Position numbers and translations under genes: made by a program | Assembly: GCF_000473325.1 (NCBI RefSeq) | Contig: NZ_KI421514.1 | Coordinates: forward strand, 66,340 to 130,339 | Direction of reading: 5' to 3' | Length of the DNA: 64,000 bases | Source: Leisingera caerulea DSM 24564 | GTDB lineage: Bacteria > Pseudomonadota > Alphaproteobacteria > Rhodobacterales > Rhodobacteraceae | The notes under the pieces: model-generated | The model's database searches: none | Told to the model about the DNA's origin: nothing | What the model saw: the letters and a program-made list of their open reading frames with translations, nothing else | Shown: in pieces, positions 54,615-63,140 of the stretch | How the letters are laid out: each line of letters opens with the position of its first letter | How positions within the stretch are numbered: the stretch's first letter is position 1

Positions 54615-55040
54615 ATGGATGCACGCGTAATCACCCCCCGCTATTCGGTCTCGCCGCAGATCTCGGCTGAGGACCTGCCTGCCATTGCCGCCGCCGGCTA
54701 TAAAATGGTGATCTGCAACCGCCCGGACGAGGAAGTGCCGCCCAGCCATCAGGCGGACGCGATCCGTTCCGCGGCGGAGGCCGCCGGTCTGCGGTTCGAG
54801 GTCCTGCCCCTGACCCACCAGACCATGACACCGGAAAACGTGGCGTTGCAGCGGGAGCTGTATGAGGGCAGCGAAGGCCCGGTGCTGGCCTACTGCGCCT
54901 CCGGCACGCGCTGTTCGGTTGTCTGGGCCCTGGGCCAAGCCAGCGACATGAGCGCGGATGACATTCTTCAAAAAACCGCGACGGCGGGCTACCAGCTGGA
55001 TGGGCTGCGCCCGGCGCTGGCCTCCCTGGCAAGCCGCTGA
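54615..55040 (+). CDS. TIGR01244/DUF442 phosphatase-like sulfur protein
   Basis: 141 residues from MDARVITPRYSVSPQISAED. The dual-specificity-phosphatase-like loop CASGTRCSVVWALGQ matches the CxxGxR site of the family, often fused to Blh in other bacteria as a rhodanese-like half. Here it is a separate gene four positions down. It probably moves sulfane sulfur rather than phosphate (inference). Confidence 0.88.
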   Translation: MDARVITPRYSVSPQISAEDLPAIAAAGYKMVICNRPDEEVPPSHQADAIRSAAEAAGLRFEVLPLTHQTMTPENVALQRELYEGSEGPVLAYCASGTRCSVVWALGQASDMSADDILQKTATAGYQLDGLRPALASLASR

Positions 55041-55236
55041 GGTCTTGACTGCAAGGGTGCCTGTCCTGGCCGGGCAGGCAATCCAAACCCTTGGCAGCCG
55101 CCTCCAGAGACGGGGTTCCACAGGAAGCAAAGCGTGACTTGAAAGCAACCTGTTGACCGCGCTGAGGCCAACGGGTGGCCAAGTTCTTTCGGAGCTGCGC
55201 AGACTGCGACTTAATCAGGTGTTTTCAAGCCTGCTG

Positions 55237-56553
55237 TCAGCCGTTTTCCGTTAGCGCGCTGTCCAGTCCGGCCAGCTGCGAGATTTCTGCCGCCGCGTCA
55301 TCAGCTTCGAAATCGCCGAGACCTGCGGCAGGCAAGTCAGGCAGATCCGGCAAATCGGGAAGATCCGGCAGCCCGCCGTCCAGACCATCCATGCCCAGTC
55401 CGCCATCGCCGTCGAGTCCGGACAGATCCAAGCCATCCAGCCCGCTGTCCATACCGCCCATGCCGCCGCCATCCAGCGCCGGCGCTGCTTCCAGCGCGGG
55501 CAGACCGCCATCATCCATCGGGTCCTGCAGCCCCTGGTCGGCAATACCCATGCCAAGCGCCGGCGGGGCGTCCGGCATCGCATCCATGCCGCCCCCGTCG
55601 GAAAAGGCCATTCCGTCGCCACTGCCATCGCCGGCCGGTCTGGATCCGGGCTGGTTCAGACGGACCGCACGGGATCCGTTCATCTGCCCCAGCCGTCCCT
55701 GTGCCACCGGCTTGCCACCGATGCTCAGCAGGTCGGTTTCATAAAGGAAAGCCTGATCCAACGGCAGTGTGTCGCCAACCTTGAGGCCGGCAAAGTCGCG
55801 CAGCGGCACCCGCATCTTGCACAGAACCGCGGTCAGCTCGGCGCGGATCGAATCGAGGTTGCGGCCCAAAGACGGACCCTGGGCACCGCTGCCCTGGCCT
55901 TCCTGCAGCTCCTCCGCAGTGGGCTCCGGCAGGATCAGTTTCATAACCCCCTGCATGGCGCCGCAGGCCAGATCCAGCGTCAGCTCGATCACCCGGTAAT
56001 CCTCAGCCTCCATCCCCAGCACCAGGCTGCGCACGTTCTCAACCTGCGCGCCAAAGCGGTAGCCGGAGAAGATGGCCTGATCCGCGTGGCCGTCCAGCAT
56101 CGACATAACCTTGGCAAAGGTACGCTCCAGAAACTCGGCGGTCATTGCAGCATCGGTGGGGGTGTAAAGCCGTTCGTCCGGCGCCTTGCCGATCACCGCA
56201 CCGATGGTCTGCTGCTGGATCAGCGCAGTCACTGTGGCCGCGTCCATGCTGGCCGCACCCATCCGGCCGTTGGGGCAGTCCAGCACCACCAGCAGGTCTT
56301 TGTCTGACAGATGCTGGGCAAGATCCTCTGAGATCCGGTTGCACTGCCGGGCCGCCAGCACTGCCATCGGCAGCTCACACAGATCCGCGGCCGCGCGCGC
56401 AACGGAACGGCGCAACGCTTTCAGCGTCAAGGAGCTGTTGATTGCCCCTGCGCCTTCCTTGGTTGCTGCCAGCTTGCGTGCAAGCACACTCTGCTTACCG
56501 CTGCCCGCCTGTGCTGCTTCTGTCTCAGACATAGGCTGTTCAACCTGCCCCAT
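55237..56553 (-). CDS. FliM/FliN-family C-ring-like protein with low-complexity tail
   Basis: 438 residues. Residues about 30-230 resemble the FliM middle domain; residues about 235-300 form a SpoA domain (LTAVLCKMRVPLRDFAGLKV, LYETDLLSIGGKPVAQGRLG). The tail from about 305 is Gly/Asp/Met/Leu-rich, with a PDL repeat (GLPDLPDLPDLPDLP). Flagellar motor switch role is expected, but no other flagellar gene is in view. The start could be the ATG of MSETEAAQ, 7 codons later. Confidence 0.8.
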   Translation of the reverse strand: MGQVEQPMSETEAAQAGSGKQSVLARKLAATKEGAGAINSSLTLKALRRSVARAAADLCELPMAVLAARQCNRISEDLAQHLSDKDLLVVLDCPNGRMGAASMDAATVTALIQQQTIGAVIGKAPDERLYTPTDAAMTAEFLERTFAKVMSMLDGHADQAIFSGYRFGAQVENVRSLVLGMEAEDYRVIELTLDLACGAMQGVMKLILPEPTAEELQEGQGSGAQGPSLGRNLDSIRAELTAVLCKMRVPLRDFAGLKVGDTLPLDQAFLYETDLLSIGGKPVAQGRLGQMNGSRAVRLNQPGSRPAGDGSGDGMAFSDGGGMDAMPDAPPALGMGIADQGLQDPMDDGGLPALEAAPALDGGGMGGMDSGLDGLDLSGLDGDGGLGMDGLDGGLPDLPDLPDLPDLPAAGLGDFEADDAAAEISQLAGLDSALTENG

Positions 56554-56616
56554 ACGCGTCCCGTTTCCCCGGTTTTACCCGAAAGGAGGTTAACAACTCC
56601 TGTACCTCACAGCAGG

Positions 56617-59295
56617 TTACGCCGCCTTTTCGCCTGCAGCGGGTAAGGAAACCCGGAAAGCGCCGCCGCTATGTCCCGGCAAGTAGCAGATATCGCCGCC
56701 GAGCCGCTGCATGACCTCGCGGCAGATTGCCAGGCCAAGCCCCGCCCCGCCCGCGCGCTCGGGGCTGACGCGGGAGAACTTCTCGAAAATCATTTGCTGG
56801 AAATCCGCGGGCACGCCGCTGCCGTTATCCGTGAAGTCGATGTGCAGCTGGCCGCCGGATACAGTGGTGGCAATGGTCAGCTCAGGTTCTTCCGCGTCGC
56901 AGTATTTCTGGGCATTGGCGATCAGGTTTATGAACACCTGCGCCAGCCGGTCGAGGTCCGAGGAAATGCGGTACGCCTCCGCCTTGGGGCTGCGATTCAC
57001 TTGCAGCGGCCGGTCCGACCCCGCCAGCGCCGCGGCAACCGCATGGTCCAGCACCTCCGGCAGGGTTCCCGCCGTCATGTTGAGGCTCACCTGGCCGTTC
57101 TCCAGCACGCTGAGGTCCAGGAGGTCGTTCAGCAACCGGGTCAGCCGCAGCGTCTCGTCATGGATGATCCCGGCATAGTGGCGCTGGTCCTGCGGGCTCA
57201 GCTGGCCGTCATCGCGCAGGATTTCCGAAAAGGCCCGAATCGAGGTCATCGGCGTGCGCAGCTCGTGACTCACCTGGCTGAGAAAGGCGTCCTTCTGTTC
57301 AGAAAGCTGGGTGAGCTTTTCGTTTGTTTCCCGCAGCTTGCGCGCCGTTGCTGTCAACTCTGCCGACTGCGCCTCAAGGCGGCTGGAATACTCCAGCATC
57401 TGCGCTGTCTCATCCGCCACCGCCAGCAGATCCTGCACCGAGACCGAGGAGCCGCCGACGATCTGTCCAATCATCGCATGCGCCGCCGCGGCGCCGATGG
57501 AGGCGCTGAGCTCGCGTTCCAGCCGCTCCAGGAAGGCAGGCGTCGGCTCCGGCAGCGGGCCGCGGCCGCCCTGGCGCAGCCGCTCGCGCTGGAAGAACGC
57601 CTGCGCCTCCTGCGCGCCGAGGATCCGCTGCGACATGATCATCAGGTCTTCGGATTGCGCGACCGAGCCGGTCCAGCCGCGTGGGCCGGCGGAATGGTCG
57701 AAGACATTGACGAATTGCGCCCCCTGCAGCCTCTCCAGCGGGCTGGGGAAGCTCATCAGCGACACAAGGCAGAAGGCCAAGGCATTGAGGCTCATCGACC
57801 ACATCACCGCGTGAACCGTCGGGTCCAGGCCCTCAATTCCGAACAGCGCCTCCGGGCGAAGCCAGGCAAGGCCAAAGAGGCCGTCGCGCAAAATGTGCTC
57901 CGGCAGCAGCCCGCCACCGAGCGCGGGCAGCAGCATGGTGTAGAGCCAGATGGCAAAACCCACGGTGAGCCCGGCCAGGGCGCCAGAGCGGGTGGCGCCG
58001 CGCCAGAACAGCCCGCCGACGAGTGCGGGCAGGATCTGTGCCACCCCGGCAAAGGAGATCAGGCCGATGGCCGCCAGCGCCGCGGCGCCGCCGGACAGGT
58101 GATAGTAGAAATACCCCAGCGCCATTATCACCGCGATCGACACCCGGCGGGAGAACAGCACCACGTCGCGCACATCGCCCGAGACCGAGGCGCGGCGGCT
58201 TTGCAGCCGCAGCCAGACCGGCATCACGATATGGTTTGACACCATCGTGGACAGCGCCATAGCTGCCACGATCACCATCGACGTCGCGGAGGAGAACCCG
58301 CCCAGGAACGACAGCACCGCCAGCCCCTGCTGCCCCTGCTGCAGGGGAACCGTAAGCACAAACATGTCCGGGTTGGCCCCCGCGGGCAGCAGCTCCAGCC
58401 CGACGACGGCAATCGGCACCACGAACATCGAAATCAGCAGCAGGTAGGCCGGGAAGGCCCAGGAAGCAATGCGCAGGTGGCGCTCGTCCTCATTCTCGAC
58501 CACCATCACTTGGAACATCCTTGGCAGGCAGACAAAGGCGGCAGCGGCCAGGAAGGTGATGGTCGCCCAGCGGCTGCCGTCCACGTTCCACTGGCCGATC
58601 TGCGAGGCATCAATGCGCTGCAGCGTTCCGCCGACGCCGCCCGCCACGCCCCAGACCACAAACACGCCTACTGCCAGCAGCGCCGCCAGCTTGACGATTG
58701 CCTCCAGCGCAATGGCGGTCACCACCCCGTGGTGGCGCTCGTTGGCGTTGAGGTTGCGGGTGCCGAACAGGATTGCAAACACTGCCAGCCCGGCGGCCAC
58801 CCAGAACACGGTCGAGGTCTCGTTGTAGCCGCGCAGCGGATCGGCCTCGGCAAAGATGGCAAAGGACAGGGTAACCGATTGCAACTGCAGCGAGATATAG
58901 GGGGTGACGCCGATCACCGCGAGGATGGTCACCCCGGTGGCCAGCAGGTTCGACTTGCCATAGCGCGAAGATATCAGGTCGGCGATGGAGGTGATGCGCT
59001 GGCTGCGCCCGATCCGCACCAGCTTGCGCAGGCCCCACCACCAGCCGATCATCACCAGCGAAGGGCCAAGGTAGATGGTCACAAACTCCAGCCCCGAGCG
59101 CGCCGCATAGCCGACCGCACCGTAAAAGGTCCAGGCGGTGCAGTAGACCGACAGCGACAGCGTGTAGATCAGCGGCGAGCGCATCCACGCTGCACTGCGG
59201 CCGCGGGTGGCCATCCGGTCGGCCCAGAAGGCGATGAAGAACAGAAAGGCCACATAGGCAAGGCAGACAAAGGCCAGCACATTCAGGGAAGCCAT
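56617..59295 (-). CDS. Sensor histidine kinase fused to a sodium:solute symporter (CrbS/CbrA/MxtR-like)
   Basis: 892 residues. Residues 1-510 form an SSS-family symporter with about thirteen helices (RSPLIYTLSLSVYCTAWTFY, SADLISS-type N-part GRSQRITSIADLISSRYGKS). A coiled-coil linker (about 600-665) leads to HisKA with phospho-acceptor His677 in SHELRTPMTSIRAFSEIL and an HATPase (QVFINLIANAQKYCDAEEPE, FTDNGSGVPADFQQ, GGAGLGLAICREVM). Relatives regulate acetate (CrbS, acs) or carbon/nitrogen use (CbrA). Its ATG overlaps the end of the small membrane gene upstream. Confidence 0.92.
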   Translation of the reverse strand: MASLNVLAFVCLAYVAFLFFIAFWADRMATRGRSAAWMRSPLIYTLSLSVYCTAWTFYGAVGYAARSGLEFVTIYLGPSLVMIGWWWGLRKLVRIGRSQRITSIADLISSRYGKSNLLATGVTILAVIGVTPYISLQLQSVTLSFAIFAEADPLRGYNETSTVFWVAAGLAVFAILFGTRNLNANERHHGVVTAIALEAIVKLAALLAVGVFVVWGVAGGVGGTLQRIDASQIGQWNVDGSRWATITFLAAAAFVCLPRMFQVMVVENEDERHLRIASWAFPAYLLLISMFVVPIAVVGLELLPAGANPDMFVLTVPLQQGQQGLAVLSFLGGFSSATSMVIVAAMALSTMVSNHIVMPVWLRLQSRRASVSGDVRDVVLFSRRVSIAVIMALGYFYYHLSGGAAALAAIGLISFAGVAQILPALVGGLFWRGATRSGALAGLTVGFAIWLYTMLLPALGGGLLPEHILRDGLFGLAWLRPEALFGIEGLDPTVHAVMWSMSLNALAFCLVSLMSFPSPLERLQGAQFVNVFDHSAGPRGWTGSVAQSEDLMIMSQRILGAQEAQAFFQRERLRQGGRGPLPEPTPAFLERLERELSASIGAAAAHAMIGQIVGGSSVSVQDLLAVADETAQMLEYSSRLEAQSAELTATARKLRETNEKLTQLSEQKDAFLSQVSHELRTPMTSIRAFSEILRDDGQLSPQDQRHYAGIIHDETLRLTRLLNDLLDLSVLENGQVSLNMTAGTLPEVLDHAVAAALAGSDRPLQVNRSPKAEAYRISSDLDRLAQVFINLIANAQKYCDAEEPELTIATTVSGGQLHIDFTDNGSGVPADFQQMIFEKFSRVSPERAGGAGLGLAICREVMQRLGGDICYLPGHSGGAFRVSLPAAGEKAA

Positions 59296-59663
59296 CAGCC
59301 GTTCTCCCCGCCTTCGGGCCTGTCTTCGGACCTGTCATCGGGCCGGTCACCGGGCAGCTCTGCCCCGTCCGGCCCGCCGCCGGTCCAGTGGTCGGCCCAC
59401 CGCTGCACCGTCAGGCTGAAGGCGACACAGGCGCCGATCAGCCCGATCCAGACCGCAAACACATAGATGATGGCCGACGACATGCTGACCCCATCCCGTG
59501 CCGCCGGATGAGTCGAGGCTTCGGGCCAGAGCAGCGGCAGCGCCAGCAGCAGCACCCCCAGCACCGGCAGCAGCCGGGCGATGTCCATCAGGCGGCGGCG
59601 GCGGTAGGTCTGGCGCTCCGCGCGGGTGCCCGTTTGCTCTCTGGGGCCGCCGTCCCGGGTCAT
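59295..59663 (-). CDS. Small two-helix membrane protein coupled to the SSS kinase (CbrX-like position)
   Basis: 122 residues. Helices LLPVLGVLLLALPLLW and AIIYVFAVWIGLIGACVAFS, then an acidic tail (DRPDDRSEDRPEGGENG). Overlaps the receiver gene by 4 bases and the kinase start by 1 base. In Pseudomonas a small hydrophobic protein, CbrX, is encoded just ahead of CbrA with overlap; this is a positional parallel, not proven homology. Confidence 0.78.
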   Translation of the reverse strand: MTRDGGPREQTGTRAERQTYRRRRLMDIARLLPVLGVLLLALPLLWPEASTHPAARDGVSMSSAIIYVFAVWIGLIGACVAFSLTVQRWADHWTGGGPDGAELPGDRPDDRSEDRPEGGENG

Positions 59664-60040
59664 CCCTGCCCGGCCTGGGCGTGCAGGTCGCGCACTGCGG
59701 TCAGCACCTCGGCATTGGAAAAGGGTTTTGTCATGAAGCGGCTGACGCCCGCTTTTTCGGCCATCTCGCGGTCCCGCATCTGGCCGCGGGCGGTCAGCAT
59801 CAGCACCGGCAGTTTCTGCATCGCAGCCTCGGCGCGCAGTTCGCGGACGATCTCCAGCCCGCTTTTACCGGGCAGCATCAGATCGAGAATCACCAGATCC
59901 GGATTGGCATCCCGGATCACCTCCACTGCGGTGGCGCCATCGGTATGGGCATCCACGCTCCACCCGTCGCGGATCAGCAGAAACCGGATGGCCTCGGTGA
60001 TATTCGGCTCATCTTCGATCAGTACAACATGCCTGCCCAT
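59660..60040 (-). CDS. Receiver-only response regulator
   Basis: 126 residues from MGRHVVLIEDEPNITEAIRF with GGAGGAAAT before the ATG; an upstream start adds 18 residues. A CheY-like receiver: acidic pocket EDE, phospho-acceptor D53 in VILDLMLPGKSG, Thr in LMLTARG, Lys in RFMTKPFS. There is no DNA-binding domain, unlike CrbR or CbrB. Probable partner of the SSS kinase. Confidence 0.9.
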   Translation of the reverse strand: MGRHVVLIEDEPNITEAIRFLLIRDGWSVDAHTDGATAVEVIRDANPDLVILDLMLPGKSGLEIVRELRAEAAMQKLPVLMLTARGQMRDREMAEKAGVSRFMTKPFSNAEVLTAVRDLHAQAGQG

Positions 60041-60132
60041 CAGCAGAATTTCCTCCCGGCGCTCCCTGCCGGCCAGGCCGGTGCGGGCACGCATTCCTTT
60101 TTGCGCAGGTTAGCCCCGCGGCCCTGCGGCTG

Positions 60133-61431
60133 TCAAAACTCTTCCTTCAGGATCGACGGCTCGCGCCGGGCCGGACAGCCCTGGCGCGGGCAGATCCGGC
60201 AGCTGGCTCCGACCGGCTGCGGGTCCTGCGCCTCCTGCCCGTCCGGAAGGATCAGCATCACCGCACGGTACAGGGGATCGGCTCCGAAATCCGGCATCTG
60301 CAACGGCCAGGCCACCGCCATGCAGTCAAAGGCGGCGGCATTGCGCCCCTGCTGCACCACATTGCGCCGCACCGGCACATGCGGCCGCACCAGCGCGGTG
60401 TACAGCGGCCACAGCGGGCAGGACGCTCCGAACCGCGGCATGGCAAAGCCGGTGACCGGTTTGCGGAACAACAGAGTGCCGGAGGCATCGCAGATCACCA
60501 GCCCGGCTTCCCGACCCAGCACGTCCTCGGGCAGCGCCGCCAGCCGCCGCAGCACCGCAGGCAGTTCGCAGCCGAATTGCTGCGCCAGGGCCACCGGGTC
60601 CAGCCCGCCGGAACGGACCTCCAGCGCTATTGCCGGCAGCGGCATGGCGCGGGCATCCGCCTGATATTGCTCCAGCGCGGCGCGGGCCAGGCTGCGGGCG
60701 GCTTCGCTGACCAGCTCCGGAGCGTCTTGCACCAGATCCTGCGGCGCCGCGGTGCCTTCCTCCAGCTCCGGAAAATGGAAGCCGCTGGCCTGCAGGAAGG
60801 CCTCGGCCTCCTCCTGCGGCATGCCGCGGCGGTCCTCGCCGGTGTCGCCCTCATCCAGAAAGCTGACCAGGGCCCGGCTGCTTTCCGACAGGCGCAGCGA
60901 ATCCTCGTTAAGGTTCTTGTGGAAGCGGTCGCGCCATTCCGGCTCCAATTCGCCGGTTTCCGCCAGGATCGACGCGGTTGAGCGGATCGCCGCTGCGGTT
61001 GACAGCACCTCATGCACCGAGGCCGCCAGGTTCGGGTCATGGGTCAGCCGGTCTGAGAGTGTCTCAACCGTGCGCTCCAGCGTGGCGATGCGGCGGTGGC
61101 CGGACGCCAGCACCTCGGCCCAGCCCGGGAAGCGGCCGGCGAATTCATCCACCCGGTCCAGCTCTGCCACCGGCACGCCGCTGTCCGCCGCCGCCTCCCG
61201 CAGGGTGGAGATCAGCGCCGCCTCCGCCCCTTCGCTCAGCATCGAGGGTTCGACCCCCAAAACCCCGGCAATATCCACCAGCAGCTTGCCGCCGATTCTG
61301 CGCCGGTTGTGCTCGATCAGGTTGAGATAAGAGGCTGAAATTCCTGCTTCCCGCGCCAATTCAGCCTGACGCACCCCAAGGATGAGCCTGCGTTCGCGGA
61401 TCCGGCTGCCAGTGAGGGTGTCGCGTGCCAT
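60133..61431 (-). CDS. ScfR-family short-chain acyl-CoA regulator (RamB/PccR-like)
   Basis: 432 residues. XRE helix-turn-helix at residues about 12-65 (RLILGVRQAELAREAGISAS, YLNLIEHNRRRIGGKLLVDI), then a DUF2083/ImmA-type long C-terminal part ending GASCRICPRQGCPARREPSI with paired cysteines. The family (RamB, MccR, PccR) senses short-chain acyl-CoA and controls acetate or propionate genes. Same strand as the receiver-SSS kinase genes, 92 bases upstream. Divergent from the ABC binding protein gene across a palindrome and direct repeats. Confidence 0.88.
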   Translation of the reverse strand: MARDTLTGSRIRERRLILGVRQAELAREAGISASYLNLIEHNRRRIGGKLLVDIAGVLGVEPSMLSEGAEAALISTLREAAADSGVPVAELDRVDEFAGRFPGWAEVLASGHRRIATLERTVETLSDRLTHDPNLAASVHEVLSTAAAIRSTASILAETGELEPEWRDRFHKNLNEDSLRLSESSRALVSFLDEGDTGEDRRGMPQEEAEAFLQASGFHFPELEEGTAAPQDLVQDAPELVSEAARSLARAALEQYQADARAMPLPAIALEVRSGGLDPVALAQQFGCELPAVLRRLAALPEDVLGREAGLVICDASGTLLFRKPVTGFAMPRFGASCPLWPLYTALVRPHVPVRRNVVQQGRNAAAFDCMAVAWPLQMPDFGADPLYRAVMLILPDGQEAQDPQPVGASCRICPRQGCPARREPSILKEEF

Positions 61432-61488
61432 TCAGGCTGGCCTCCCAAAACACTTCCAATTCAAGGGCTTTCTGCAACGCAATATAAG

Positions 61489-61602
61489 TTTGTTTACAGA
61501 ACGCCACGGAATATTGTTCATTTATTTACAGAATTTTCAAGCTGCAAAAGGGTTTTATTGCTTGGGTTTACATGACGCTCTCATACTGATTTTGCACGCA
61601 AA
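61489..61602. promoter_or_regulatory. Repeats and palindrome in the ScfR/ABC divergent promoter region
   Basis: Direct repeat TTTGTTTACAGAA (61489-61501) and TTTATTTACAGAA (61521-61533), 32 bases apart (about three helical turns); and palindrome TTTGC-AC-GCAAA at 61591-61602. RamB/PccR-type sites contain TTTGCAAA-like elements, so the palindrome is a candidate operator. The region is much AT-richer than its surroundings. Confidence 0.5.
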
Positions 61603-61662
61603 GTGCTGGTACCGCGCAGAAGTGAGGAGCTGCAAGGCACCAATCATATTAGGGAGGAATAC

Positions 61663-63009
61663 ATGTCTAAATTTGACGTTTCGCGCCGTGGTCTCATCAA
61701 GACCGGCGCAATCGCAGGCGCCGGTGTGGCGCTGCCAACCATCTTCACCGCCTCTTCCGCAGCCGCCTTTACCAACGAACCAACCGGCAGCACCGTCACT
61801 CTGGGCTTCAACGTGCCGCAAACCGGCCCCTATGCCGACGAAGGCGCCGACGAGCTGCGCGCCTACGAACTCGCGGTCGAGCACCTGAACGGCGGCGGCG
61901 ACGGCGGCATGATGAACACCTTCAGCTCCAAGGCGCTGCAGGGCAACGGTATCCTGGGCAAGAAGGTGGAATACGTCACCGGCGACACCCAGACCAAATC
62001 CGACGCCGCCCGCGCCTCTGCCAAGTCGATGATTGAAAAGGACGGCGCGGTGATGATCACCGGCGGCTCCTCCTCCGGTGTGGCGATTGCCGTTCAGGGC
62101 CTCTGCCAGGAGGCAGGTGTGATCTTCATGGCGGGCCTCACCCACTCCAATGATACCACCGGCAAGGATAAGAAGGCCAACGGCTTCCGCCACTTCTTCA
62201 ACGGCTACATGTCGGGCGCGGCGCTGGCGCCGGTGCTGAAGAACCTCTATGGCACCGACCGCACCGCCTATCACCTGACCGCGGACTACACCTGGGGCTG
62301 GACCCAGGAAGAATCGATCGCCGCGGCCACCGAGGCCTTGGGCTGGCAGACGGTGAACAAGGTCCGCACCCCGCTGGCGGCCACCGACTTCTCCTCCTAC
62401 ATCGCGCCGGTTCTGAATTCGGGCGCCGACGTGCTGGTGCTGAACCACTATGGCGGCAACATGGTGAATTCGCTGACCAACGCGGTGCAGTTCGGCCTGC
62501 GCGAGAAGGTCGTGAACGGCAAGAACTTCGAAATCGTGGTGCCGCTCTACTCCCGCCTGATGGCCAAGGGCGCAGGCGAGAACGTGAAGGGCATCCACGG
62601 CTCCACCAACTGGCACTGGACGCTGCAGGATGAAGGCTCCAAGGCCTTTGTGAAGTCCTTCGGCACGAAATACGGCTTCCCGCCGAGCCAGGCCGCGCAC
62701 ACCTGCTATGTGCAGACCCTGCTTTATGCAGACGCGGTCGAGCGCGCAGGCAGCTTTAACCCCTGTGCGGTTGTGGAAGCGCTGGAGGGCTATGAGTTCG
62801 ACGGTCTGGGCAACGGTCCGACCCTCTACCGCGCCGAAGACCACCAGTGCTTCAAGGATGTCCTGGTGGTGCGCGGCAAAGAGAACCCGACCTCGGAATT
62901 CGACCTGCTGGAAGTTGTCGAGGTCACTCCGCGGGCACAGGTGGAATACGCCCCCGATCACCCGATGTTCGCTGGCGGCAACCTGGGCGCCTGCAACCCG
63001 GGCGCATAA
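61663..63009 (+). CDS. Tat-exported ABC transporter substrate-binding protein (branched-chain/amide type)
   Basis: 448 residues from MSKFDVSRRGLIKTGAIAGA, preceded by AGGGAGGAAT; a longer frame adds 20 residues. Twin-arginine motif SRRGLIK marks Tat export. Periplasmic-binding fold I: VTLGFNVPQTGPYADEGADE, VMITGGSSSGVAIAVQGLCQ, ADYTWGWTQEESIAAATEAL. It belongs with LivK/UrtA/FmdD-type proteins; ligand not clear. Followed by three hairpins and the LivH-type permease. Confidence 0.87.
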   Translation: MSKFDVSRRGLIKTGAIAGAGVALPTIFTASSAAAFTNEPTGSTVTLGFNVPQTGPYADEGADELRAYELAVEHLNGGGDGGMMNTFSSKALQGNGILGKKVEYVTGDTQTKSDAARASAKSMIEKDGAVMITGGSSSGVAIAVQGLCQEAGVIFMAGLTHSNDTTGKDKKANGFRHFFNGYMSGAALAPVLKNLYGTDRTAYHLTADYTWGWTQEESIAAATEALGWQTVNKVRTPLAATDFSSYIAPVLNSGADVLVLNHYGGNMVNSLTNAVQFGLREKVVNGKNFEIVVPLYSRLMAKGAGENVKGIHGSTNWHWTLQDEGSKAFVKSFGTKYGFPPSQAAHTCYVQTLLYADAVERAGSFNPCAVVEALEGYEFDGLGNGPTLYRAEDHQCFKDVLVVRGKENPTSEFDLLEVVEVTPRAQVEYAPDHPMFAGGNLGACNPGA

Positions 63010-63024
63010 GCCAGCCGCAGGGCA

Positions 63025-63112
63025 CCGGAATTTTCTGAAAAATTCCGGGCCGGAGTCCGAGCCGGACTCCGGCTGCCCCAACCGGCCCGTCCGCTCCCCC
63101 GCCGGACGGGCC
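63025..63112 (+). promoter_or_regulatory. Three consecutive hairpins between binding-protein and permease genes
   Basis: Stem 1 CCGGAATTTT/AAAATTCCGG (63025-63048), stem 2 GCCGGAGTCC/GGACTCCGGC (63049-63073), stem 3 GGCCCGTCCG/CGGACGGGCC (63084-63112), each ten perfect pairs, with no T-run. They probably stabilise the binding-protein mRNA end and reduce read-through to the permease. Confidence 0.7.
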
Positions 63113-63140
63113 ATCCCTGACCTGACGAACGGTGGGACCC

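Noticed and set aside
55041..55236. Possible small RNA or tRNA in the gap before the FliM-like gene
   Set aside because: No cloverleaf or CCA end; only a weak GCCTG/CAGGC hairpin that could end the upstream operon.
55330..55450. Tandem DNA repeats suggesting a CRISPR-like or satellite array
   Set aside because: They encode the PDL/Gly-Asp repeat tail of the FliM-like protein in frame, with no spacer structure.
61663..63009. Urea transporter (UrtA) assignment
   Set aside because: The fold and Tat signal fit, but no urease, urtCDE or urea-specific feature is visible, so a specific ligand is not claimed.
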